From the NCBI RefSeq assembly GCF_025905425.1, contig NZ_CP109603.1:2392001-2456000 (forward strand): a stretch of DNA of 64,000 nt, in the 5' to 3' direction. The notes beneath the pieces were generated by a model that saw nothing but the letters and a program-made list of their open reading frames with translations, had not been told where the DNA came from and made no database searches. Origin of the DNA: Pseudomonas putida. Its GTDB lineage: Bacteria; Pseudomonadota; Gammaproteobacteria; Pseudomonadales; Pseudomonadaceae. This document shows, one piece after another, positions 17,800 through 24,723 of the stretch. A program made the translations under genes and the position numbers. The stretch's first letter is position 1. Every line of letters starts with the position of its first letter.

Positions 17800-18524
17800 T
17801 AGATCTCAACCTCAAAATCAGAGCGAAACTGCAGTCGCTCCCCCGGATAGCCTCTTGGGTTCGACACCACACGGCAGTCACGCTCCATGAGGTCGACCGG
17901 ACAATGCGTATGGCCGAAAACCCAAAGATCTGCCTGGTGAACGAGATCCGGCCAGTGATTGGCATACGCCGCATCAAGGTGGTCACGAGGGCCATTCAAA
18001 ACACCGACCAACGGAGCATGGTGAGTTACCACTGCGGTAAGTCCTGCAAAGGGTTTGCTGAGCTCCTGGGAAAGCCAAGTGCGTGACGCCAGGTTACGTA
18101 CAGCCACATCTTCAGGTCGCAAGCGGCGATTGTCTGCTCCAGTCCGAATCACCCGAAAATCATTCATCAGTTCAGCAGCCCTGCGCATGGCAATGTCTGT
18201 CGAACCCGTCAATGAAAAGTCAGTCCAGGCAGTGGCGCACAGAAACCGGGTTTGATTCCAAATCCAACACTCGTTTTCCAAGACATGTACATGCGACGCT
18301 GCGACCGCCTTCATCTCCTCAAGCGTTCTTTCGAGGTGGCCATCGTAAAATTCGTGGTTACCGCAGACGTAAATGACAGGACAACCGAACGCAGCGTTTG
18401 CCCACTGCACGCCCCGAGTTTTCACACCGATGTCCCCTGCCAAAATAACCACATCAGCACCCGTCGCCGGCGGCGTGAAATCTTCGAATTCGGTATGTAA
18501 ATCGGAATACACCAAAATTTTCAT
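17799..18524 (-). CDS. calcineurin-like metallophosphoesterase (copy 2)
   Basis: The real start is the ATG at 18524, which gives MKILVYSDLHTEF, aligned with copy 1; a 43-residue in-frame extension to 18653 lacks conservation and overlaps the operator-like inverted repeat. The 241-residue protein has DxH (YSDLHTEF), GD (VVILAGDIGV), GNHE (YVCGNHEFY), an H motif (VVTHHAPLVG) and GHTH (WVFGHTHCPVD), so both metal sites look intact. It heads a three-gene cassette with two small unknown proteins, tightly coupled (1-base overlap, then a 1-base gap). An XRE regulator diverges from it, with a perfect inverted repeat between them. Duplication with copy 1 suggests an old tandem duplication with different accessory genes attached. 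Confidence 0.85.
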   Translation of the reverse strand: MKILVYSDLHTEFEDFTPPATGADVVILAGDIGVKTRGVQWANAAFGCPVIYVCGNHEFYDGHLERTLEEMKAVAASHVHVLENECWIWNQTRFLCATAWTDFSLTGSTDIAMRRAAELMNDFRVIRTGADNRRLRPEDVAVRNLASRTWLSQELSKPFAGLTAVVTHHAPLVGVLNGPRDHLDAAYANHWPDLVHQADLWVFGHTHCPVDLMERDCRVVSNPRGYPGERLQFRSDFEVEI

Positions 18525-18644
18525 GCAGCTACCCGCAGGACTGACTTTCAGTCCCGTAATTTCGATTAAGCGATATATTGAAATCGTCCCTGGCTTGCGT
18601 GTGGACAGGCCGATCTGGTCTTCCGCACGCGCAGCAAATCGCGA

Positions 18645-18684
18645 CAGTTCCACTCATTTGACTATACGACATTGAGTGGAACTG
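18645..18684. promoter_or_regulatory. perfect 12-bp inverted repeat, probable operator
   Basis: CAGTTCCACTCA (18645-18656) and TGAGTGGAACTG (18673-18684) are exact reverse complements separated by 16 bases. The site lies in the divergent region between metallophosphoesterase 2 and the XRE regulator, 41 bases before the regulator's ATG. Its size and position fit a dimeric HTH repressor, most simply the adjacent regulator controlling both directions. It lacks a T tract, so it is not a terminator. Confidence 0.65.
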
Positions 18685-18725
18685 CGCAAACCGGGCATAC
18701 AGTCGGATTTTAGGGATACGCCCGA

Positions 18726-19166
18726 ATGCTCAGGCAAGCGATCGCCGCAGCGCTGACCCACGTTCGCCAGCAACAGCAAATACTGCTGACCGATCTTGAG
18801 GAAGGCGTAACCGCCGCCCACCTCAGTCGCGTCGAGCGCAGTGAGCGTGGGGTTACGGTGGAAAAGCTCGATGCGATCGCGCGACAGCTTGGTGTGCATC
18901 CCCTCACCCTTCTCGCACTGGCATACGGCGCTGATGAGGTCGTTCGCCCTACGGAACTGTTGAAGCAGGTGTCTAAAGAGGTGGCTACCCTGGGTGGGTC
19001 GATAGCCCCGCTCGCGATCAAGCCAGAGTCCAGGACACACTCCCGGGTGGCAGCGGCCAATGAGCGCCGGGAAGAGGTTCAACGCCTGAGGGGCCAAGGG
19101 CTGACCAAGGCTGAGGTGGCTCGGGAGCTAGGCGTTTCCAAACAGACGGTGGCGAGGCATTGGTAA
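18726..19166 (+). CDS. XRE-family transcriptional regulator
   Basis: A 146-residue protein. Residues about 5-65 form a Cro/CI-type HTH (ALTHVRQQQQILLTDLEEG, AAHLSRVERSERGVTVEKLD, AIARQLGVHPLTLLALAYG). Unusually, the C-terminus carries a second, resolvase/Hin-like HTH (EEVQRLRGQGLTKAEVAREL, GVSKQTVARHW), so the protein has two potential DNA-binding heads. It is transcribed divergently from metallophosphoesterase cassette 2, with a perfect inverted repeat in between, which points to autoregulation and control of the cassette. No strong ribosome binding site is visible before ATG 18726. Confidence 0.8.
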   Translation: MLRQAIAAALTHVRQQQQILLTDLEEGVTAAHLSRVERSERGVTVEKLDAIARQLGVHPLTLLALAYGADEVVRPTELLKQVSKEVATLGGSIAPLAIKPESRTHSRVAAANERREEVQRLRGQGLTKAEVARELGVSKQTVARHW

Positions 19167-19396
19167 TTACGGCAAACACCACCACCCAGCAGTCATTGCT
19201 TCTGGACACCAGGGCGGCACAACGGATTGTCAAGCAGCCACACCAGTGCTAGTCTCCGCGGCCAGGTACTCGGTAGGTGCCTGCAGTCCACACCAGCGAA
19301 GCTCTAGCACTATCGTGACAGTTGAATTACCCGACCTGACATCAATCAGGTTGCCTCGTAGTGGACGCCAGGCCAGCCCTCCCGAGAGCTGAAAAA

Positions 19397-20026
19397 ATGC
19401 AAGTCACCTCCAGCCACATCAAGCAAGTCAAACGTGTCGCCAAGGAATTGAAAGACACCTACCCCTGGCTAAAGCTGGGTCAGCGTCAAGACAAAGCTGC
19501 AGTCCAGGAATTAGGCGTCAGAAATTACCATGAGGCGATCCGCCTTTATGACAAGTGGATCATGCTCCATGTGCACGTCTCTCCTGACCCTCATGGCGTT
19601 AGCAAGTGTTCCCTCTGCGATTACAGCTTCGCCTTCGACCTCAAAGAAGATCGCGAATCTCACCGTGAAGTGCATGAGCAATTTCATGAGGCAAGCGAGG
19701 CGATGGGCTATTGCCCAGCAAATTTTGTGCTGCGCGAGCAGATGAAAGACAGGGGAAGTAAACAGGCTTTCTCGGATCAGGGCTTGGAGGCACGGATCGA
19801 AGGCGTGCTACTGCTTGTGCGTGGTTGGTATGACCGCTCCCTCGCCCATGCGATCTATGGTAACTACTGGCGCAAGCACCCGTCTTTCGAAGCTTATGTT
19901 TCCATGATCCAGGATACCCTGGGGGGCATGTACCAGGAGCAGAAAGCCGAACTCAGAATCAGATATGGGTACTGCCCAGGCCATATCCGTCCTGGCGACA
20001 GTAACTGGTACCCACGCCCTCACTAA
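19397..20026 (+). CDS. unknown protein with C2H2-like zinc-finger segment
   Basis: About 209 residues from ATG 19397 (MQVTSSHIKQVKRVAKELKD); a GTG at 19361 would add 12 residues and cannot be excluded, since neither start has a strong Shine-Dalgarno. The N-terminus is a basic helix pair resembling glyoxalase-related or DNA-binding helices. In the middle, KCSLCDYSFAFDLKEDRESH followed by REVHEQFHEA reads as C-x2-C...H-x3-H, a C2H2 zinc-finger pattern that is rare in bacteria. The C-terminal half (VLLLVRGWYDRSLAHAIYGN, then SFEAYVSMIQDTLGGMYQ) is helical. I do not recognise the family. It stands alone on the plus strand between the XRE gene and a small membrane protein. Confidence 0.6.
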   Translation: MQVTSSHIKQVKRVAKELKDTYPWLKLGQRQDKAAVQELGVRNYHEAIRLYDKWIMLHVHVSPDPHGVSKCSLCDYSFAFDLKEDRESHREVHEQFHEASEAMGYCPANFVLREQMKDRGSKQAFSDQGLEARIEGVLLLVRGWYDRSLAHAIYGNYWRKHPSFEAYVSMIQDTLGGMYQEQKAELRIRYGYCPGHIRPGDSNWYPRPH

Positions 20027-20168
20027 ACCTCTCCCAATGGTAGGGGGCTTCCCAGACCTCACTCTGTAACCGGAGTGGGGTCAACAGATCCCACCCTGCC
20101 TGAACCTTCACGATCGACGCCTCAGCTATCCAGACGATGCGCCTGCATTCAGTCGCATGTGAAGCCAG

Positions 20169-20435
20169 TCAGCGGCCAAGCAGCCGGTGCTGTCCACGCA
20201 GCGCTCGCGCTACCTTCTTAGCTTGTGCAGTGATCGCTACTACCAATGCGCAGCAGACAATGTAGGGAAGTGTTTCAGCAACCCCCTGCTCAACCGTCAG
20301 GCCGTACGTTATGCGTATGAGGTTACGAGATTCGTCTCCCGCCTGGATGAGACATAGCGGAATCAAGGCCCAGGCCACAAGTCGCTTGGCCAGACGGTTT
20401 TCGATAATGCGGTTATGGATGGCTTTCATGGTCAT
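20169..20435 (-). CDS. small membrane protein, unknown
   Basis: The frame is open to 20609, but the upstream part lies inside the MITE-like element; the ATG at 20435 (MTMKAIHNRIIENRLAKRL) is preceded by AGGAG, so I place the start there (88 aa; a second ATG two codons on is possible). Two hydrophobic segments, LVAWALIPLCLI and TLPYIVCCALVVAITA, suggest an inner-membrane hairpin with a basic C-terminal tail (KKVARALRGQHRLLGR). No family recognised. The MITE inserted 26 bases upstream of its start may have separated it from its promoter. Confidence 0.5.
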   Translation of the reverse strand: MTMKAIHNRIIENRLAKRLVAWALIPLCLIQAGDESRNLIRITYGLTVEQGVAETLPYIVCCALVVAITAQAKKVARALRGQHRLLGR

Positions 20436-20460
20436 GCTGCTCCTGTTAGCGATGCTAGGG

Positions 20461-20610
20461 TTTGTACGAAAAGTCGCCGAGCGGCGATCAGGCAAGGCGA
20501 AAACAGGCGAGGAACGGTCGGAGTCGCGCTCGACTTTGCTGGTGGCAAATGAGCATTCCGAGCCTGTTTTCAACGCAGCATGATCGGCGCGCAGGCACTT
20601 TTCGTACAAA
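20461..20610. mobile_element. MITE-like element with 14-bp perfect terminal inverted repeats
   Basis: TTTGTACGAAAAGT (20461-20474) and ACTTTTCGTACAAA (20597-20610) are exact reverse complements bounding a 150-base non-coding segment. Homology between the arms continues inward imperfectly for about 50 bases (GATCAGGCAAGGCGAAAACAGGC against GATCATGC..GAAAACAGGC read from the other end), as expected for a MITE or a deletion derivative of an IS. There is no transposase. I could not define a target-site duplication. A partial copy of the terminus (TGTACGAAAAG) occurs at 51524, suggesting the family is present elsewhere in the genome. Confidence 0.65.
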
Positions 20611-20848
20611 GCCGAGGGGCATTCATACTCACACGCTAAATCCTGCTATGCACGCCAAAACAGGCCCTCCAAAATCACGGTACAGAGCAATGCTCTCATT
20701 GCCTGTTACGTAGGCTTGGCCAGACATCAAACCGTCACAGTGGTAATCGTTTGTGTCTGCGACTTGAATACCAGCAGATAGCCACCACGTCTGGCTTACC
20801 GGATGCGATAAGGATTTCCCAGGATCGCCCGGCTCAGGAACGTAAGAC

Positions 20849-21142
20849 ATGGCCAAGGCTAAGACCATCAGCGACATCAACGCCAAATACAGCTACAAGG
20901 ATGAGAACCCAGGCGGTAAGCGAGACGCCTCACTGGTGTCGTGCGCTCAGTGTGAGGATTACAACGAGTTGAGCTACATCTACAAGACGAAGCTCAAGCC
21001 TTTGATCGATGATGACGAGATCACCCACGACGAGGCAATTCAGGCGCTGGACGAAGCCTGTGCCGAACTCAAAAATCCTCGTAGTCGCGAGAAGTTCTAC
21101 GAGCTGTTAACCAGCAAGCTTGGCCAGACCATCGGCGAATAA
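20849..21142 (+). CDS. small acidic unknown protein
   Basis: A 97-residue frame, MAKAKTISDINAKYSYKDEN..., with AGGA about 9 nt before the ATG. It has one CxxC pair (VSCAQCEDYNELSYIY) and is otherwise helical and charged (DDDEITHDEAIQALDEACAE, ending SKLGQTIGE). It could be a small zinc-binding or regulatory protein; I do not recognise it. It lies 209 bases upstream of the Septu-like ATPase on the same strand and might be cotranscribed, but the gap makes this uncertain. Confidence 0.6.
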   Translation: MAKAKTISDINAKYSYKDENPGGKRDASLVSCAQCEDYNELSYIYKTKLKPLIDDDEITHDEAIQALDEACAELKNPRSREKFYELLTSKLGQTIGE

Positions 21143-21351
21143 CCCATGCACTAACGCCTTCAAACTGGGGGCTGCCGCAAGGATCTGCTCCCAGTCTCGT
21201 CCACGCAAATCTCTTCCCTGCATAGCACTTTTGCGCGCCATATAGCGGCTCGCTCCTTCTCCATTAGAGACCCGCTTGCCTGCGGACTCAGGCTGTCGGA
21301 TCATGCCAAACAGCCACCATCCCTTAACACATTGGAAAATGAGAGCGTCAC

Positions 21352-23673
21352 ATGGAATACGACGAAGGCCGGGAGATCACTCGCCTGATCGCTGAAGAAA
21401 TGCTTAACGTAGGACGTAGCTTCCCAAACATTTCATCAGAGAAAATCAATCTCCTCGCCGCGTTGCACCTGACGAAGGGGCTGATCCTGGAAGACAGGTA
21501 CCGAAGCAGTTTTGAGGATGCCAGGGTACATGTAACCGAGCTGATGAAGCTAAACGAATTCGATGATACAGACGTCAGGGCAGCGTTCAACGAAAAGCTG
21601 CTGCACATCCGAGCGGTGTCTAGTGACACGATGGATCGGGAGGTCAGGGTAAAAACGGCGACACATCTCATTGATCTCTTCATCTTTGAGTTCTACAAGA
21701 TTGCCCCGAGCCATCCAATGGTGGTCGCAGCCTTGGTCGGAAGTATTCATTCCACCTTGTACTCGCCTATTGTCGAGATTGCGCCGACGACGGCTGAGCT
21801 GTCTATTGGAAAGTCCTCTGAAATAGACAGCAGTTCTTTCCCGATGCTGTCCCCGACCTCTGCTGGTTTGAAGGCGCTGATTTCCTTAAAACTCATCATC
21901 AACCAGATCTACCCTGACTTTATTCATCGTCACGTTCCTGACAGGGTCGCCGACAGTCAGCCGAGCTACCTCGTTGACGCTGGCCCGCAATTCAAATTCA
22001 CTGCCGTGACGGGACTCATCAACCTCGCCGCATTTGCCTTACAGTACCCTCAACCTGCGCGATTCATGCTTGTACTGCCAGCCAGCAAAGCGAAGTACGG
22101 CGGACTACGTAAAGAGCTTGCACCGGCGATCTTCAACGGTCTGCGGTTAGACGCTGCTATCTGTTTTAGCTCCAGCGAAGCGACAGCCGCCGCGCATGAC
22201 CAAGTCCTGCTGATTTTTAGCCAGCATATTCACTTGATGCGCAAGCCAGCGCTGTACATCGACGTCTCAAACGCTAATAAATCCCTGGAGCGGCTGGATC
22301 TTGAAGAACGCGCGATCCTAGCCGGTCATATCTTTAACATCCATGAATCACGCAACATCGACGACCTGCCCAGGAGCATTCCTCCGAAGGTCGAAACTAT
22401 CTTGAATGCACAGTTTTCAGATGGTTTCAAGGATGTAAAGGGGCTGTGTATCGAGGACAAAAGCGAGCATCAGGAAGCCTGGAAAATCTATTCGCCCAAA
22501 AACTTCATCCGAACCAATCAGCTTCAGGGAAGTGTTTTCAACCTTGCGGCCAACCCACAAGACATTCTCAAGCTTTTGAGCGATCCGACTGAGCCTGCCT
22601 GCATCTATATCATTGGTAACAACGGTGCAGGGAAGACCCAGTTGCTGTGTGAACTCATCGACAGGGTCGGTGAGCTTGATCGCAGAACTGTTGGCATCTC
22701 GACAGGGGTACATGATCGTTTCCCGCTCGGACGCAGCCAACAATACAAACGTTTTGAGTATCGCGGTGCCCGCACCAGTGCAGATGCCATCTCTCCCTCC
22801 AGGTTGACCAAAGCCGTAACCGCCTTGGCGGCCAGGGTCTTCGTCGATCAGCACATGCTTGAGGCCTTGAAAGAGTGCCAAACGTGCCTGGGCTTCGCCC
22901 CACGCTTCTACTTCATGCTTCGGCCAGAAATGGCACTGGACAATGCCCCTAATGAAATTCGCACCTTGAGGATGTCAGATCACGCTGCGGATAACCATGT
23001 TCCTGACGAGCTGGCCAAATACGAGTTCGGCGTCGTGCGCCCAGCGATTGACGATCAAAAGGAGCGGATTGTCTCCTACTCATCGCTGAGTTCTGGAGAG
23101 CAAAACATCAACCAGTTGCTGCTCAACATCATCACGTCAGCCGAACCAGGGACGGTCTTTCTGGTAGACGAGCCAGAAATCAGCTTGCATCTGAAATGGC
23201 AGCAGACACTTCCAAGGGTGTTCCACCTGCTCTCCCGCCGCTTCGGTTGCTCATTCGTCGTCGCAACCCATGCTCCGACCCTCATCACCAATGCGAACGA
23301 CCAAGGCAGTCACAGCTTCTTGCTCGACACGGGCAAATTGCCGAAGCTGACTGACAAGGAGCGGTACTCCGTTGAGTCGATCATTCTGGAAGGCTTCGGT
23401 ACCTACACCCCTCACAACCGCGCGGTGCATGAGGCCTGCGCTCGTATCGTTGCCAAAACGATTGAAACAAAAGGCAAGCTTCGAGCTGACCAGCCCTCAC
23501 CTCTCAAAGAGCTGAATGACATGCTCAAGAAGATGCCGACTCAACCTGGAGCATACGTACCTCCAGGTCAGGAAGAGGACATCGACCTGATCAAGAAGGC
23601 CTACACCGCGATTGAGTTGCTACTGGTCGACCAGGAAGCGGCAAGCAAACGTACCGACGAGGCTCAGGTGTAG
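21352..23673 (+). CDS. AAA-family ATPase of a Septu-like (PtuA-like) pair
   Basis: A 773-residue protein in two parts. The C-terminal half is an ABC/SMC-type ATPase: Walker A GNNGAGKT (about residues 422-429), signature SSLSSGEQN (about 579), Walker B VFLVDEPEISLH (about 601) and H-loop VVATHAPTLI. The first 420 residues are an extra domain not found in classical PtuA (which is about 500 aa), with an alpha/beta segment (QPARFMLVLPASKAKYGGLR) that I cannot place. The stop codon is one base before the start of an HNH nuclease gene. ATPase + HNH is the core layout of Septu systems and of retron-associated effector pairs; no retron reverse transcriptase or ncRNA was seen here. The long N-terminal domain makes this at best a variant. 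Confidence 0.75.
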   Translation: MEYDEGREITRLIAEEMLNVGRSFPNISSEKINLLAALHLTKGLILEDRYRSSFEDARVHVTELMKLNEFDDTDVRAAFNEKLLHIRAVSSDTMDREVRVKTATHLIDLFIFEFYKIAPSHPMVVAALVGSIHSTLYSPIVEIAPTTAELSIGKSSEIDSSSFPMLSPTSAGLKALISLKLIINQIYPDFIHRHVPDRVADSQPSYLVDAGPQFKFTAVTGLINLAAFALQYPQPARFMLVLPASKAKYGGLRKELAPAIFNGLRLDAAICFSSSEATAAAHDQVLLIFSQHIHLMRKPALYIDVSNANKSLERLDLEERAILAGHIFNIHESRNIDDLPRSIPPKVETILNAQFSDGFKDVKGLCIEDKSEHQEAWKIYSPKNFIRTNQLQGSVFNLAANPQDILKLLSDPTEPACIYIIGNNGAGKTQLLCELIDRVGELDRRTVGISTGVHDRFPLGRSQQYKRFEYRGARTSADAISPSRLTKAVTALAARVFVDQHMLEALKECQTCLGFAPRFYFMLRPEMALDNAPNEIRTLRMSDHAADNHVPDELAKYEFGVVRPAIDDQKERIVSYSSLSSGEQNINQLLLNIITSAEPGTVFLVDEPEISLHLKWQQTLPRVFHLLSRRFGCSFVVATHAPTLITNANDQGSHSFLLDTGKLPKLTDKERYSVESIILEGFGTYTPHNRAVHEACARIVAKTIETKGKLRADQPSPLKELNDMLKKMPTQPGAYVPPGQEEDIDLIKKAYTAIELLLVDQEAASKRTDEAQV

Positions 23674-23674
23674 C

Positions 23675-24604
23675 ATGGCGGATTACTATGTGCTGAAAGA
23701 TGCCGACATGAAGCCTGCCTACGACGAGTACAAGGCGCAGTGCCATGCCGAGGAGCGCTTCCATAAGGTCGTAATGTTCAACATTCACCGTTTCCACGTG
23801 ATGGCTCTGCAGCGATTCAAGGCAAGACAGGCTGGCGAAGCAATCAAGAAACGAAACCTCTGGAACGAATTTTCGAATCCTAAAAAGCCGGTGCCTGCAG
23901 CTACAGTGGCCGCAGCGCCTGGCGCGATCGCCGCCCCTGGCACGATCGCTGCACCTGGCTCACCTGAGGCGGGAGTTGCAGGTTCCCCTGCACCTGCTGA
24001 GACGCCCAAGCGCAAGCGAGGCCCAGCGAAGCCGACCGTCAGTGACATCAAGGGAGCTTTCAGGCAGTACATCGCTAAGCAGCAAGGTAACCGTTGCTGC
24101 TACTGCCGGCGGTGGTTATTCAACAGCGGTTACTCGAAGCCAATCGAGCACATCCTTCCACGCGAAAACTACGAACAATATTCCTTCCACTTCTGGAACC
24201 TGTCGGTCGCCTGCGTTGACTGCAACAGTTTGAAGACTGACGACGACTGGGCCAGCCCCACCAAACAGGGCTTGGAGGCGTACCCTGCGCCCAATTCTTT
24301 CACGGAAATGTTCCACCCTCGCTTCCATCGCTTCGACGATCATGTTCGCTTCATTCGGGTGCAAACCAATGATCACAGCGTCACGCTATACCGAGGCATC
24401 ACGCCGCAAGGGCAGAAGCTGTGTGAGGATCTGCTGAACAAAATCGCGGGTAAGGAAGTGATTGTGAACGCGAACGCCGACCTCAAAAGCTCGCTGGAAA
24501 CCATTGAGCAGTTCGAGGTTGAGGAAGGCAGTGAACTGGAGAGCGCCTTGAAAAGCCTGCATGGTGCCCTATCGGGTCGCACGTTCGAGCTGGTGCAGAG
24601 CTAA
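23675..24604 (+). CDS. HNH endonuclease, PtuB-like partner
   Basis: The start is ATG 23675, one base after the ATPase stop, with CAGGTG upstream; the longer frame overlaps the ATPase and is not used. 309 residues. The HNH domain spans about residues 140-190: CCYCRRWLF, then KPIEHILPRENY (catalytic His in IEHILP) and LSVACVDCNSLKTDDDW, with two CxxC zinc knuckles. A low-complexity Ala/Pro/Gly linker (about residues 75-115, with repeats of the type AAPGTIAAPG) and a basic patch (KRKRGPAKP) separate a helical N-terminal domain from the nuclease. The C-terminal tail after residue 200 is alpha/beta. Proposed role: the nuclease released or activated by the ATPase. The linker is unusually long for this family. 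Confidence 0.75.
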   Translation: MADYYVLKDADMKPAYDEYKAQCHAEERFHKVVMFNIHRFHVMALQRFKARQAGEAIKKRNLWNEFSNPKKPVPAATVAAAPGAIAAPGTIAAPGSPEAGVAGSPAPAETPKRKRGPAKPTVSDIKGAFRQYIAKQQGNRCCYCRRWLFNSGYSKPIEHILPRENYEQYSFHFWNLSVACVDCNSLKTDDDWASPTKQGLEAYPAPNSFTEMFHPRFHRFDDHVRFIRVQTNDHSVTLYRGITPQGQKLCEDLLNKIAGKEVIVNANADLKSSLETIEQFEVEEGSELESALKSLHGALSGRTFELVQS

Positions 24605-24614
24605 TAGGCCAGAC

Positions 24615-24653
24615 GAAGCGAAACGGGTGGGAATTTTTCCACCCGATCGCTTC
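24615..24653. terminator. bipartite hairpin between convergent genes
   Basis: GAAGCG..CGGGTGG / CCACCCG..CGCTTC forms an extended hairpin (outer 6-bp and inner 7-bp arms) ten bases after the HNH stop. The loop carries TTTTT but no T tract follows. It lies between the convergent HNH and GajB-like genes and may terminate both. Confidence 0.5.
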
Positions 24654-24723
24654 ACCATGCCTTCCCGTGAGATCAACGATGATGACAATGTCTCCGGGTT
24701 TTACCGGGCATATCAACCGTGGG

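Noticed and set aside
20629..20886. 85-aa minus-strand frame with a secreted-protein look
   Set aside because: It overlaps the start of the 97-aa gene on the other strand and lacks a convincing ribosome binding site or family.
21107..21304. 65-aa minus-strand frame before the Septu-like ATPase
   Set aside because: It overlaps the 3' end of the 97-aa gene and shows no ribosome binding site or recognisable family; kept only as a remote possibility.
21352..24604. Retron with ATPase/HNH effectors
   Set aside because: No reverse transcriptase gene or msr/msd-like structured region was found next to the pair.
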